DNA of 64,000 nt from Agromyces albus (GCF_004134825.1 NZ_SDPN01000011.1:48447-112446), one strand, 5' to 3'. Positions 54,025-63,610 are shown, numbered from the stretch's first letter. Made by a program: numbers and translations. Notes: generated from the sequence alone by a model not told the origin.

Positions 54025-55959
54025 GTGCAGTTCCACCACTACGGCTACGTGTCCGGTGACCCGCGCGTGAAGCCCATCGCGGGCGTCGGCATCGACCGCC
54101 CCGAGGAACTCCCCGACGAAGTCGACGTGCTCATCGTCGGTGCGGGGCCCGCGGGCATGATCGCCGCGGCGCAACTGTCGCAGTTCCCTGACGTCGTGAC
54201 CCGCATCGTCGACCGCCGCCCCGGTCGGCTCGAGATGGGCCAGGCCGACGGCATCCAGGCCCGAAGCGTCGAGACGTTCCAGGCGTTCGGGTTCGCCGAA
54301 CGCATCGTCGCCGAGGCCTTCTGGCAGACCGAGATGGTGTTCTGGAAGCCCGATCCCGCCGATCCGTCGCGCATCGTGCGGACGAAGCGCACCCCCGACG
54401 ATCCGAGCGGCGTCAGCGAGTTCCCGCACCTCCTCGTCAATCAGGCACGCGTGCTCGACTACTTCGCCGAGGTGATGGCGAACTCGCCCACGCGCGCCGA
54501 GCCTGACTTCGGGCTCGAATTCGAGAGCCTCGAGGTCGCCGAGCAGGGCGAGTACCCGGTGACGGTCACGCTCGTGCACACCGCCGGTGAGCGCGAAGGC
54601 CAGCGCCGCACCGTGCGCGCGAAGTACGTGATGGGGGCGGATGGCGCGCACAGCAGGGTGCGCGCGGCGATCGGATGCCACATGGAGGGCGACCGGGCCA
54701 ACCACGCGTGGGGCGTGATGGACGTGCTCGCGGTCACCGACTTCCCCGACATCCGCCTGAAGGCGTCCATCCAGTCGGAGGCGGGCAGCATCCTGCTCAT
54801 CCCGCGCGAGGGCGGCTTCCTGTTCCGCATGTACGTCGACCTCGGCGCGGTTCCGCTCGACGACCATCACCACGTGCGCGAGACCACGATCGAGCAGGTC
54901 ATCGCGAGGGCGAATGAGATCCTGCACCCGTACACGCTCGACGTGAAGAACGTCGCGTGGCACAGCGTGTACGAGGTGGGTCACCGCCTCACCGACCGGT
55001 TCCACGACGTCGAGACGGATGCCGCCGGCACGCGCACGCCGCGCGTGTTCATCGCCGGCGACGCCTGCCACACCCACAGCGCCAAGGCCGGCCAGGGCAT
55101 GAACGTGTCGATGCAGGACGGCTGGAACCTCGGCTGGAAACTCGGCCACGTGCTCGAGGGGCGCGCCCCCGAGAGCCTGCTCGCCACCTATTCCGCCGAA
55201 CGGCAGGTCGTCGCGCAGAGCCTCATCGACTTCGACAAGCAGTGGTCGGCGATGATGGCGAAGAAGCCCGAGGAGTTCGCCTCGCCGTCGGAGCTCGAGG
55301 AGTTCTACGCCCGCACGTTCGAGTTCCCCGCCGGGTTCATGACGCAGTACGCGCCCTCGTTGATCGTCGCCGAAGCGACGCACCAGGCGCTCGCCGAGGG
55401 CTACCCGATCGGCAAGCGGTTCAAGTCGGCCATGGTCACCCGCGTGTGCGACGGCAATCCGGTGCACCTCGGCCACCACGCGACGGCCGACGGCCGGTGG
55501 CGCATCTATGTGTTCGCCGATGCGGCAGGGGTTGGCGAGTCACAGCTCGGCGAGTCACGGCCGGGAGCGGCATCCGCTGTCCTCGATCTCGCCGAGTGGC
55601 TCGCGACGTCACCGGACTCGCCGGTTACCGCGACCCCCGAGGGCGCCGACCGCGACGCGTGGTTCGACGTGAAGGTGATCACCCAGCAGCCGTACACCGA
55701 GGTCGACCTCGGGGTCGTGCCCGGTCTGTTCCTGCCGCGCACCGGGCCGTTCCAGCTCATCGACTACGAGAAGGTGTACGCCGCCGCCCCCGCCGACGAC
55801 ATCTTCGAGTCGCGCGGGATCGACCGCGCCGGCGCGATCGTGGTGGTGCGTCCCGACCAGTACGTCGCGAACGTGCTGCCGCTCACGGCGACCGACGAGC
55901 TGGCCGCCTTCTTCGGGCCGATCCTTCGTGCCGGCCGGCCCGCCGTTCAGGTGCCGTAG
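54025..55959 (+). CDS. FAD-dependent aromatic hydroxylase (3-hydroxybenzoate 4-monooxygenase/phenol 2-monooxygenase type)
   Basis: This 644-aa flavoprotein has the ADP-binding VLIVGAGPAGMIAAAQLS (35-52), a DG-type motif (YVMGADGAHSRVR), the second FAD motif VFIAGDACHTHSAKAGQGMN, and a C-terminal thioredoxin-like dimer domain (about 455-640). Length and layout match MobA-type 3-hydroxybenzoate 4-monooxygenase, which makes protocatechuate using NADPH and oxygen; phenol 2-monooxygenase is the alternative. GTG start with GAGGAGAAGCC upstream. No ring-cleavage genes are nearby. Its 3-prime end overlaps iclR by 13 bp. Confidence 0.88.
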   Translation: MQFHHYGYVSGDPRVKPIAGVGIDRPEELPDEVDVLIVGAGPAGMIAAAQLSQFPDVVTRIVDRRPGRLEMGQADGIQARSVETFQAFGFAERIVAEAFWQTEMVFWKPDPADPSRIVRTKRTPDDPSGVSEFPHLLVNQARVLDYFAEVMANSPTRAEPDFGLEFESLEVAEQGEYPVTVTLVHTAGEREGQRRTVRAKYVMGADGAHSRVRAAIGCHMEGDRANHAWGVMDVLAVTDFPDIRLKASIQSEAGSILLIPREGGFLFRMYVDLGAVPLDDHHHVRETTIEQVIARANEILHPYTLDVKNVAWHSVYEVGHRLTDRFHDVETDAAGTRTPRVFIAGDACHTHSAKAGQGMNVSMQDGWNLGWKLGHVLEGRAPESLLATYSAERQVVAQSLIDFDKQWSAMMAKKPEEFASPSELEEFYARTFEFPAGFMTQYAPSLIVAEATHQALAEGYPIGKRFKSAMVTRVCDGNPVHLGHHATADGRWRIYVFADAAGVGESQLGESRPGAASAVLDLAEWLATSPDSPVTATPEGADRDAWFDVKVITQQPYTEVDLGVVPGLFLPRTGPFQLIDYEKVYAAAPADDIFESRGIDRAGAIVVVRPDQYVANVLPLTATDELAAFFGPILRAGRPAVQVP

Positions 55960-56660
55960 GCTCGCGCCACGCTCTCGGCGGCGAGCTTGAGGCGGTCGGC
56001 GATCTCGGCCTCGGGCCGGGGGAACGAGACGTGGATCACCGCGATCGCCGCCGGCGGCTGCCCCGGCAGCGTCAGCGGCACGGCGATCGACCTGAGCGAC
56101 GGCACGACCTCGTCGTGGCTCCGCGCAAAGCCGCGCGCACGGCTGTCGGCGATCTCGCGGCGGAGCTCGTCGGGCATTTCCGGCGGCCACGCGCTCTCGG
56201 GAAGGCCGAGCAGGATCGCCTTGCCGGGGCCGCCGCGAGTGATGGGATGCCGGTGGCCCGGCCGGTACGACACGACGGCCACGGTCTGGCGGGGCGACGC
56301 GCTCACGAGCGTGACCGCCTCGTCGGTGTCGACGAGCACGGCGAGCAGGCACGTCATGCCGAGCTCGTTCGCCACGTCGTTGAGCTCGGGCAGCGCGAGT
56401 TGCTGCAGGTCGCGGGCCACCCCCGAGGCGAGCGCCGCGAGGCCCGTGCCGAGCGCGAGGCGACCGGATGCGTCGCGCGTCACGAGGCCGTGATCCTCGA
56501 GCGTGCGCAGCAGTCGATAGGCCACCGAGCGATGCACGCCCATCGCGCCGGCGAGCTCGTCGATCGAGAGGTTCCGGTCGGCGGCGGCGAGGATCTCGAG
56601 CATCCGGATGCCGCGGCTCAGCGTCTGCGACCCCGCCGGCGTTGCCGCGCTTCCTGCCAT
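55947..56660 (-). CDS. IclR-family transcriptional regulator
   Basis: This 237-aa protein has an N-terminal winged helix (SRGIRMLEILAAADRNLSID, ELAGAMGVHRSVAYRLLRTL) and a C-terminal IclR effector domain with GHRHPITRGGPGKAILLGLP. IclR proteins often control aromatic catabolism and bind the pathway substrate. It is convergent with the monooxygenase, their stops overlapping by 13 bp. Palindromes of related sequence are found upstream of both genes, supporting regulation of the pair. Confidence 0.93.
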   Translation of the reverse strand: MAGSAATPAGSQTLSRGIRMLEILAAADRNLSIDELAGAMGVHRSVAYRLLRTLEDHGLVTRDASGRLALGTGLAALASGVARDLQQLALPELNDVANELGMTCLLAVLVDTDEAVTLVSASPRQTVAVVSYRPGHRHPITRGGPGKAILLGLPESAWPPEMPDELRREIADSRARGFARSHDEVVPSLRSIAVPLTLPGQPPAAIAVIHVSFPRPEAEIADRLKLAAESVARAYGT

Positions 56661-56720
56661 GAGCCCGTGCCCTTCTGCGTCTGGGGCGAGCTCATCGCGA
56701 TACTCGGTCGATTCGCCCTC

Positions 56721-56755
56721 GTTCGATACTAGGACGACTCGACCGGTAATCGAAC
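56721..56755 (-). promoter_or_regulatory. Inverted repeat upstream of iclR
   Basis: GTTCGAT (56721-56727) and ATCGAAC (56749-56755) are a perfect inverted pair 21 bp apart, 61 bp before the iclR start. They match the arms of the palindrome before the monooxygenase. Possible autoregulatory site. Confidence 0.5.
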
Positions 56756-56756
56756 G

Positions 56757-57071
56757 TCAGGAGCGACGCGCGGTCAGCTTCACGTGCACCGTTGCCCCGG
56801 CCTCCTTGCCGATCGCGCGACGCACGGGCGCGGTGACTGCGAGCTTGTGACGTCCATCACCGAGCGCCATGAAGGAACCGTGGAACGGAACCCCGTCGAC
56901 CGTCCCCTCGACCTTGACGAGTCCTCGCGTGCCGAAGAACTCGGCAGAGCGGGGCCAGATCACGTAGGTCCAGCCGCCTGGCGCAGGGCTGCGTTCGAGC
57001 ACGGCGTCGAATGACACGTCGATGGGGCCGATCTCTGCTCGCGCGTGCGGTGCGCTCGTCATGGTGACCAT
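56757..57071 (-). CDS. DUF1905-domain protein
   Basis: ATG 57071 with an ideal AAGGAGGAG ribosome site gives 104 aa ([20 protein letters not shown]). A beta-rich protein with W-T-Y-V-I-W-P-R and a G-x-R-H-K-L-A-V-T segment, typical of DUF1905 (ydeI-associated). Function is not established. It is preceded by about 240 bp without a gene and may be monocistronic. Confidence 0.88.
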   Translation of the reverse strand: MVTMTSAPHARAEIGPIDVSFDAVLERSPAPGGWTYVIWPRSAEFFGTRGLVKVEGTVDGVPFHGSFMALGDGRHKLAVTAPVRRAIGKEAGATVHVKLTARRS

Positions 57072-57314
57072 GATCTCCTCCTTGAATCCGGTGTACAAGT
57101 GAGTCGGAGCCGTGGCCACGATCTCGACAGGGGGCAGCGCGCGACACGCAAGAAAGTTCCGCGCAGCGGAGGAACCCGCGATCTTTCGCGCGGCAAACGG
57201 CCGAATCATCGAGCGGATGCCGCGTCGCCACGTACGCTGAACGACACGTGCAGCGCCGCCGCCCGGACTCCCCGTGAGCGACACCGCTGCACTCCCCCGT
57301 CGAGAGGAGCGCCC

Positions 57315-58508
57315 GTGAGGGTCGGCATCGCGAGAGAGCGACGAAGCGGCGAGCGGAGGGTCGCCGCCACACCGGATACCGTGCGCCAATTGGCCGGACT
57401 CGGCCTCGAGGTGCTCGTCGAGCACGGCGCCGGCGAGGAATCCGGTCATTCGGATGCCTCCTACGAGGCCGCCGGGGCCGACGTCGTCGACGCCCTCGAA
57501 CTCGGCGATCTCGACGTGCTCCTGCACGTGCGGCCGCTCGAACCCGAGACGCCCGCGCGCTTGCGCCCAGGCGCCGTCACGATCGGGCTCGCTTCGCCGT
57601 CGACGGAGCTGCCGACCGTGGAGGCCCTGCGCGACGCGGGCGTCACGGCCTTCGCCCTCGAACTCGTGCCGCGCATCTCCCGCGCGCAGTCGATGGACGC
57701 CCTCACGAGCCAGGCGCTCGTCGCCGGCTACCGCTGCGTGCTCGAGGCGGCGATGCGGTTGCCGCGGTTCTTCCCGCTCTACATGACGGCCGCGGGCACG
57801 ATCCCGCCCGCGAAAGTGCTCGTGCTCGGCGCCGGGGTCGCGGGGCTCCAGGCGATCGGCACGGCGAAGCGGCTCGGCGCCCGAGTCTCGGCGAACGACG
57901 TGCGTGCGGCCTCCGCCGACGAGGTGGCGTCGATGGGCGGCACCTTCGTGCACCTCGATCTCGACGCGGCCGACGCGGGAGGCGGCTACGCGAAGGAGCT
58001 CGGCGCCGACCGGGCTGCACGCCAGCGACAGTTGCTCGCCCCGCACGTGGCCGACGCCGACGTGCTCATCACGACCGCCGCGATCCCCGGTCGCCCGGCG
58101 CCGCTGCTCGTCACGGCCGAGATGGTCGCCGCGATGCGACCGGGCGCGGTCGTCGTCGATCTCGCCGCTGAGTCGGGCGGCAACGTCGAGGGCTCGGTCG
58201 CAGGGTCGGATGTCGCAGTGCCGACCGCCGACGGCGGCGGAATGGTGACGATCGTCGGCATGAAGGATGCCGCGTCGACGATGCCCGGCGACGCGTCGCG
58301 TCTCTACGCGAAGAACGTGGCGAACCTCCTCGCCCTCATGACGCACGACGGCTCGGTCGAACCCGACTTCAGCGACGTGGTGGTGGTGGACGCGTGCCTC
58401 ACGCATGACGGCGAGGTGCGGCATCCGGCCACCGCCGATGCGCTCGAAGCGGTGGTAACCGGTGAGGGTGGTTTCGGTGGGTCCGACAGACAGGAAGGAA
58501 CGCGCTGA
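57315..58508 (+). CDS. pntAA: NAD(P) transhydrogenase subunit alpha part 1 (PntAA)
   Basis: GTG 57315, preceded by GAGAGGAGCG, gives 397 aa starting [20 protein letters not shown], the typical N terminus. The NAD-binding dI domain has [24 protein letters not shown] and [14 protein letters not shown]. It is the peripheral NAD(H) subunit of the proton-pumping transhydrogenase that makes NADPH. The membrane part is split off into the next gene (three-gene type). TGATG overlap with pntAB. Confidence 0.95.
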   Translation: MRVGIARERRSGERRVAATPDTVRQLAGLGLEVLVEHGAGEESGHSDASYEAAGADVVDALELGDLDVLLHVRPLEPETPARLRPGAVTIGLASPSTELPTVEALRDAGVTAFALELVPRISRAQSMDALTSQALVAGYRCVLEAAMRLPRFFPLYMTAAGTIPPAKVLVLGAGVAGLQAIGTAKRLGARVSANDVRAASADEVASMGGTFVHLDLDAADAGGGYAKELGADRAARQRQLLAPHVADADVLITTAAIPGRPAPLLVTAEMVAAMRPGAVVVDLAAESGGNVEGSVAGSDVAVPTADGGGMVTIVGMKDAASTMPGDASRLYAKNVANLLALMTHDGSVEPDFSDVVVVDACLTHDGEVRHPATADALEAVVTGEGGFGGSDRQEGTR

Positions 58509-58879
58509 TGGATGACGGCATCGCACTCCTCACGATCACCGTGCTCGCCGTGTTCGTGGGCTTCGAGGTGGTCTCGAAGGTGTCGAGCACGCTGCACACG
58601 CCGCTCATGTCGGGCGCGAACGCGATCCACGGCATCATCCTCGTCGGTGCGATCATCGTCGCGGGCCAGGCGGGCGACGGCTGGACGCTCGCCCTCGCGC
58701 TGCTCGCGGTCGTGCTCGCCACGGCGAACCTCGTCGGCGGCTTCGTCGTCACCGATCGCATGCTCGAGATGTTCCGCGGGCGCAGGTCGAAGCCCACGGA
58801 GCCCGCGGCATCCGCGGCATCCGCTGCATCCCCCGCCCCCGCGGCGACCGACACCGACGCGAAGGAGGCCGGCCGATGA
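58508..58879 (+). CDS. pntAB: NAD(P) transhydrogenase subunit alpha part 2 (PntAB)
   Basis: This 123-aa membrane protein has about three helices ([17 protein letters not shown], then [12 protein letters not shown] and [19 protein letters not shown]), with an Ala/Pro-rich polar C terminus. It supplies the first membrane helices of the transhydrogenase. Both ends overlap neighbours (TGATG with pntAA; ATGA with pntB). Confidence 0.95.
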   Translation: MDDGIALLTITVLAVFVGFEVVSKVSSTLHTPLMSGANAIHGIILVGAIIVAGQAGDGWTLALALLAVVLATANLVGGFVVTDRMLEMFRGRRSKPTEPAASAASAASPAPAATDTDAKEAGR

Positions 58880-60297
58880 TGCTGCTCTCCCCCACCTGGA
58901 CGGCGATCCTCTACCTCGCGGCGGCCGTGTGCTTCATCCTCGCCCTCAAGGGGCTCAGCTCGCCGAAGACCGCCCGCCGCGGCAATCTCATCGGCGCCGC
59001 CGGAGCGCTCGTCGCGGTCATCACCGTGTTCCTCTCGGTGAGGCTCGAGAACATCCCGTGGATCATCGCGGCGATCGCCGTCGGCTCCGCGATCGCCGCG
59101 CCCGTGGCACGCCGGGTGCAGATGACGCAGATGCCGCAGCTCGTGGCGCTCTTCAACGGCGTCGGCGGCGGTGCAGCTGCGCTCGTGGCACTGCTCGAAC
59201 TCGGGCATGCCACGCCCGACGCCGGCGACACGACGGGACTCTACGACCTGACGAGCGTGCTCAACCCGTGGGTGGGTCTCGCGATCGCCTTCACCCTGCT
59301 CGTGGGTGCCGTCTCCTTCGCGGGCTCCATGGTAACGTTCGCGAAGCTGCAGGAGCTCATGACGACCAGACCTGTGGTGTTCCCGGGGCTGCCGGTCATC
59401 ATGGCCGCCGTGCTCGTGGCGGCGATCGCGGCATCCGTCGTCGTCATCTTCACCGGCGCCATCTGGATCGCGGTCGTGCTCATCGTGCTGGGCGTCGCGA
59501 CCGGCGTGCTCCTCGTGCTGCCCGTCGGCGGCGCCGACGTGCCGATCGTCATCTCGCTGCTCAACGCGTTCACGGGCCTCGCCGTCGCGGCCTCCGGGCT
59601 CGTGCTCGGCAACGTGCTCCTCGTCGTCGCGGGCACGCTCGTGGGTGCCAGCGGAACGATCCTGACCCGCGCGATGGCGTCGGCGATGGGACGCAGCGTC
59701 GCCGGCATCCTCTTCGGCGCCTTCCGTGGCGGTTCGACCGCCGGGTCGACCGTGGCATCCGATCGACCGGTGCGCTCCTCGAGCGCGGAAGACGTCGCGG
59801 TGCTCCTCGGCTACGCCCAGCGCGTGATCATCGTGCCGGGTTACGGCCTCGCGGTCGCGCAGGGCCAGCACACGATCGCCGAGCTGCAGGCGGCGCTCGA
59901 GGCGCGCGGCATCGAGGTGATCTTCGCGATCCACCCGGTGGCCGGGCGCATGCCGGGCCACATGAACGTGCTGCTCGCCGAGGCGAACATCCCGTACGAG
60001 GCGCTCAAGGAGATGAGCGAGGTGAACCGCGAGTTCAAGACGGCGGATGTCGCGCTCGTCGTGGGCGCGAACGACGTCGTGAATCCCGCGGCGAAGACCA
60101 CGCCCGGCTCGCCGATCTACGGCATGCCGATTCTCGAGGTCGACGCCGCCCGGCAGGTCGTGTTCCTCAAGCGCTCGATGCGACCGGGCTTCGCGGGCAT
60201 CGAGAACGAATTGCTCTTCGAGCCGCAGACGACGCTGCTGTTCGGCGACGCGAAGGACTCGCTCGGCAAGGTGCTCTCGGCGGTGAAGGCGCTGTAG
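58876..60297 (+). CDS. pntB: NAD(P) transhydrogenase subunit beta (PntB)
   Basis: This 473-aa protein has eight or nine membrane helices in the first 270 residues and a C-terminal NADP-binding dIII domain with VPGYGLAVAQGQHTIAELQ, HPVAGRMPGHMNVLLAEA and VGANDVVNPAAKTTPGSPI. It completes the proton-translocating enzyme with PntAA and PntAB. It starts [15 protein letters not shown]; the second ATG is equally usable. Confidence 0.96.
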   Translation: MMLLSPTWTAILYLAAAVCFILALKGLSSPKTARRGNLIGAAGALVAVITVFLSVRLENIPWIIAAIAVGSAIAAPVARRVQMTQMPQLVALFNGVGGGAAALVALLELGHATPDAGDTTGLYDLTSVLNPWVGLAIAFTLLVGAVSFAGSMVTFAKLQELMTTRPVVFPGLPVIMAAVLVAAIAASVVVIFTGAIWIAVVLIVLGVATGVLLVLPVGGADVPIVISLLNAFTGLAVAASGLVLGNVLLVVAGTLVGASGTILTRAMASAMGRSVAGILFGAFRGGSTAGSTVASDRPVRSSSAEDVAVLLGYAQRVIIVPGYGLAVAQGQHTIAELQAALEARGIEVIFAIHPVAGRMPGHMNVLLAEANIPYEALKEMSEVNREFKTADVALVVGANDVVNPAAKTTPGSPIYGMPILEVDAARQVVFLKRSMRPGFAGIENELLFEPQTTLLFGDAKDSLGKVLSAVKAL

Positions 60298-60420
60298 CGC
60301 GGCGCGGCGGGGCCTCGCGCGGCGTCGCGGTGGGGGCGCGTGGCACGGCCAGCGGAGTGCAAGCTGCCCCCAGACGGCGGCGCTCGGCCCGACGCGTAGG
60401 ATGGATCGGTACCCCATCGG

Positions 60421-61020
60421 ATGAAAGAGGTCGCCGTGGCCGCCGCCCGCGATACCGCTCCGGAGCTGTCCCGATTCTGGACCGTTCCGGTCGTCCGCGG
60501 CATCCTGGCGATCGTGCCGGCCGTGGTCATCACGTTCTCTCCGAATCACTCGCCCGAGTTCGGCCTGCTCGTGTTCGGCGTGTGGGCGATCGTGTCGGGG
60601 CTCGTCGTCGGCGCGCTCGCGATGCGGTTCACGGCCGATCGCGGCATCCGCTCGCTCTTCGTCATCACCGCGGTCGTCACCGTCGTGGCGGGCCTGCTCG
60701 CCGTGTCGGTTCCCGGCGGGCTGCCGTTCCTGCTCTACCTCGTGAGCGTGTGGGCGGCGGTGACCGGGTTCGTCGAGCTCTACGCGGGCCTGCGTGCCCG
60801 CGGCCGCACCCCGGCTGCTCGCGACTGGATCGCGGCCGGCGGGCTCACGGCGCTGCTCGCGCTCGTGTTCCTGTTGCTGCCGCCCGACGCGGTGACGGCG
60901 GTCGGACTCCTCGGCGGCTACCTCGTGATCCTCGGGGTCTACCTCGTCATCGGCGGGTTCTCGCTGAAGTGGGCCGCGGCTCCCCGCGCCGACGCCTCCC
61001 GATCGGAGCCCCAGTCGTGA
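60421..61020 (+). CDS. DUF308/HdeD-like membrane protein
   Basis: This 199-aa protein has about six hydrophobic helices beginning with PVVRGILAIVPAVVITFSP, the usual pattern of HdeD/DUF308 proteins. A GATGAAAGAGG context surrounds the ATG. Function in Actinobacteria is unknown; E. coli HdeD is linked to acid stress. Its stop overlaps the next GTG (GTGA), so the two small membrane proteins are likely co-expressed. Confidence 0.85.
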   Translation: MKEVAVAAARDTAPELSRFWTVPVVRGILAIVPAVVITFSPNHSPEFGLLVFGVWAIVSGLVVGALAMRFTADRGIRSLFVITAVVTVVAGLLAVSVPGGLPFLLYLVSVWAAVTGFVELYAGLRARGRTPAARDWIAAGGLTALLALVFLLLPPDAVTAVGLLGGYLVILGVYLVIGGFSLKWAAAPRADASRSEPQS

Positions 61021-61313
61021 CGCAGCCCTCCGGTGAGTACAAGCCGAGCCGTCGCGAGGTGCTGCGGCCGGCCGAGTACGTCGGCGGCGCCGCGATCTCG
61101 GCGATCTTCACGGGTGTCGTGGTGCTCATCGTGACGCGTGAGCTCACGCTCTCCCTGATCGTGGCCGGCGGCGTGTTCATCGTCGTGCTCGTCGTGCTGG
61201 CGCTCCTGGCGATGGCCGTGAAGCCGGATGCCGCGGAGTCCGCCGAGCTCGGCGAGCCGCGCCGTCCCGACGGGCCCGACGAACCGGGCGCGCCGGGCCG
61301 CGGCGGCCACTGA
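61017..61313 (+). CDS. 98-aa two-helix membrane protein, unknown function
   Basis: GTG 61017 overlaps the DUF308 stop. It encodes VTQPSGEYKPSRREVLRPAE and two hydrophobic helices (about 25-45 and 50-72), then a Pro/Glu/Gly-rich polar tail. No family is recognised. The 4-nt overlap and its membrane content suggest it works with the DUF308 protein. Confidence 0.75.
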   Translation: MTQPSGEYKPSRREVLRPAEYVGGAAISAIFTGVVVLIVTRELTLSLIVAGGVFIVVLVVLALLAMAVKPDAAESAELGEPRRPDGPDEPGAPGRGGH

Positions 61314-61322
61314 CGAGTTTCC

Positions 61323-61391
61323 CGGCGCCCTGATCTCGTGGCGGACCTGCCAAGTCTCTCGGCGCCCTGATCTCGTGGCGGACCTGCCAAG
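61323..61391. repeat. Two-copy direct repeat, 32-bp units with 37-bp period
   Basis: The unit from CGGCGCCCTGATCTCGTGGC to GACCTGCCAAG (32 nt) occurs exactly at 61323-61354 and 61360-61391, separated by TCTCT. It starts 10 bp after the previous gene, in a 280-bp non-coding space before the convergent purB. The space also includes a CCGGCGG/CCGCCGG hairpin at 61393-61421. Confidence 0.9.
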
Positions 61392-61594
61392 ACCGGCGGT
61401 TCCCTGTCCGCCGGTTGCCCCGACCCTCCGCGTGGCTCATGTGAGACCCGCCTCACATGAGGCGCGATTCACACGACCCGAGCGGCAAGCCTGTGCCGGG
61501 GCGGATACCCGCATCCTGACCGCGCACGGGCCGCGCTGCGGGCCCCGGCGGTCCACTCAGGGCTGAATCGACGAGCGCGGCGCCGCCCCCGCGC

Positions 61595-62977
61595 TCAGCC
61601 CAGCTCGTCGACGAGCTTCGACGCGATGCCCGTATAGCCGCCCGGCGTGAGGGCGAGCAGTCGCGCTTTCGCGTCATCCCCGATCTCGAGGCCCTCGACG
61701 AAGGCGGCGAGCTCGGCGGCGCCGACGCGCTTGCCCCGCGTGAGTTCCTTGAGCAGCGCATAGGGGTCGCTGATCGACGAGCGGCCGGCGACGACCTCGG
61801 CACGGATGACGGTCTGGATCGCCTCGCCGAGCACCTCCCAGTTGTCGTCGAGGTCGGCGGCGAGCAGGGCCGTGTCGAGGTCGATCTCGCCGAGGCCGCG
61901 CTGGATGTTGTCGAGCGCGAGCAGGGAATGGCCGAAGCCGACGCCGATGTTGCGCTGGGCGCTCGAGTCGGTCAGGTCGCGCTGCAGGCGCGAGGTGACG
62001 AGCGTCGCGGCGAGCGAGTCGAGCACCGCCGACGAGAGCTCGAGGTTCGCCTCGGCGTTCTCGAACCGGATCGGGTTGATCTTGTGCGGCATCGTCGAGG
62101 AGCCCGTGGCGCCGGCCTGCGGGATCTGGCGGAAGTAGCCGAGTGAGATGTAGGTCCAGATGTCCGTCGCGAGGTTGTGCAGCACGCGGTTCGCGTGCGA
62201 GACGCGAGCGTAGAGCTCTGCCTGCCAGTCGTGCGACTCGATCTGGGTCGTGAGCGGGTTCCACGAGAGGTCGAGCGACTCGACGAACTCGCGGGACACG
62301 GTCGGCCACGCGACATCCGGAGCCGCGACCACATGCGCCGAGAACGTGCCGGTCGCGCCCGAGAACTTGCCGAGGTACTCTGTGGCCTCGACCTGGTCGG
62401 CGATGCGCGACAAGCGGTGCACGAACACCGCGAGCTCCTTGCCCATGGTCGACGGGGTCGCAGGCTGGCCGTGCGTGCGCGAGAGCATCGCCGCGTCGCG
62501 GTGCTCGACGGCGAGGGCGGCGAGGGCGCCGATGACGGCGCGGTACTTCGGCAGCCACACGTCGCGCACAGCGTCGCGAACCGTGATGGCGTACGAGAGG
62601 TTGTTGATGTCTTCACTGGTGCAGGCGAAGTGGGTGAGCTCGGCGATCGAGTCGAGACCGAGCAGCTCGAGGCGGCGGCGCACGTAGTACTCGACGGCCT
62701 TCACGTCGTGCCGAGTGGTGGCCTCGAGCCCCGCGAGCTCGTCGATGTCGACCTGGCCGAACTCCGTTACGACCGAACGCAATCGCGACTTCTGTTCGTC
62801 GGAGAGCGGCGTCGTGCCGAAGAACCCGCGATCGGTCTGGGCGATGAGCCACTCCACCTCGACGAGCACTCGCGCTCGATTGAGGCCCGCCTCGGAGAGG
62901 TGCTCGCCGAGTTCGCCCACGGCCGAGCGGTACCGGCCGTCGAGGGGGCTGAGCGGCTGGGGAGGCAGCGAAGTCAT
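61595..62977 (-). CDS. purB: Adenylosuccinate lyase
   Basis: This 460-aa protein starts MTSLPPQPLSPLDGRYRSAV and contains the fumarase/lyase signature GSSTMPHKINP and the TACTSEDINN-like FACTSEDINNLSYA, with the catalytic His in SRTHGQPATPSTMG. It acts twice in purine synthesis, releasing fumarate. It belongs to the E. coli-type PurB group. ATG overlaps the stop of the phosphatase gene upstream. Confidence 0.97.
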   Translation of the reverse strand: MTSLPPQPLSPLDGRYRSAVGELGEHLSEAGLNRARVLVEVEWLIAQTDRGFFGTTPLSDEQKSRLRSVVTEFGQVDIDELAGLEATTRHDVKAVEYYVRRRLELLGLDSIAELTHFACTSEDINNLSYAITVRDAVRDVWLPKYRAVIGALAALAVEHRDAAMLSRTHGQPATPSTMGKELAVFVHRLSRIADQVEATEYLGKFSGATGTFSAHVVAAPDVAWPTVSREFVESLDLSWNPLTTQIESHDWQAELYARVSHANRVLHNLATDIWTYISLGYFRQIPQAGATGSSTMPHKINPIRFENAEANLELSSAVLDSLAATLVTSRLQRDLTDSSAQRNIGVGFGHSLLALDNIQRGLGEIDLDTALLAADLDDNWEVLGEAIQTVIRAEVVAGRSSISDPYALLKELTRGKRVGAAELAAFVEGLEIGDDAKARLLALTPGGYTGIASKLVDELG

Positions 62978-63501
62978 CGATTTCCTTGTCTGAGTGCTGG
63001 TGCGAGTTGCCGGAAGAGCGCCGACGTCGACCGCTCTATCATCTCAAGCACTCGATCGAACATGACCGCGTCGGAGTAGTAGGGGTCGGGCACGTCCTGC
63101 AGGGCGGCGAGTTCGGGGTCGAACTCGAGCAGCAGCCGTACCTTGTCCTGCTCGATCATGCTCGGCGCCCAGTTGCGCAGGATCCGCATCTGGCCGCGGT
63201 CGAACGCGACGATGAGGTCGAGGCTGGGAAAGGCCTCGGCCTCGAACTGTCGCGCCCGGTGACGCGAGCCGTCGTAGCCGGCGCGAGTGAGCGCCTCGAT
63301 CGTACGGACATCGGCCGGTTCGCCGACGTGCCAGTCGCCCGTCGCTGCAGACTCGATCGCGAGCCGGTCGGCGAGCCCGGCGCGTTCGGCGAGGGAGCGC
63401 AACACGACCTCGGCCATCGGTGAGCGGCAGATGTTGCCGGTGCAGACGAACGACACTCGGAAGGGCTGCGCGGCGTCCCCGGCGGGTCCCGCTCGCGTCA
63501 T
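62974..63501 (-). CDS. Low-molecular-weight protein-tyrosine phosphatase
   Basis: ATG 63501 gives 175 aa; the frame is open upstream but antisense to the next gene. The P-loop is VCTGNICRSPMAE (C-x5-R), and the acid loop is DPYYSD near 135-140. It removes phosphate from tyrosine on proteins such as envelope polysaccharide kinases. It forms an operon with purB (ATGA overlap), an uncommon partner. Confidence 0.93.
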   Translation of the reverse strand: MTRAGPAGDAAQPFRVSFVCTGNICRSPMAEVVLRSLAERAGLADRLAIESAATGDWHVGEPADVRTIEALTRAGYDGSRHRARQFEAEAFPSLDLIVAFDRGQMRILRNWAPSMIEQDKVRLLLEFDPELAALQDVPDPYYSDAVMFDRVLEMIERSTSALFRQLAPALRQGNR

Positions 63502-63610
63502 GCTCCCATTGTGGACGAGATGCGGCGCGTGCGCAGCAATCGATCCGCTGGCTAGGCTGGCCATTCGTCCGGTGATCCGCCGGGTCTCGCCCGTGACGAG
63601 GGAGCCACGC

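Noticed and set aside
58399..60549. 716-codon minus-strand frame under the pnt operon
   Set aside because: Charged repetitive translation typical of antisense frames; pntAA-pntAB-pntB explain the DNA.
58512..61016. Long plus-strand frame in the second phase through the pnt genes
   Set aside because: Only its last 98 codons (from GTG 61017) look like a protein; the rest is Arg/Pro-rich out-of-frame translation.
61323..61391. Direct repeats as a CRISPR remnant
   Set aside because: Two units with a 5-nt gap and no spacer-length unique DNA or cas genes.
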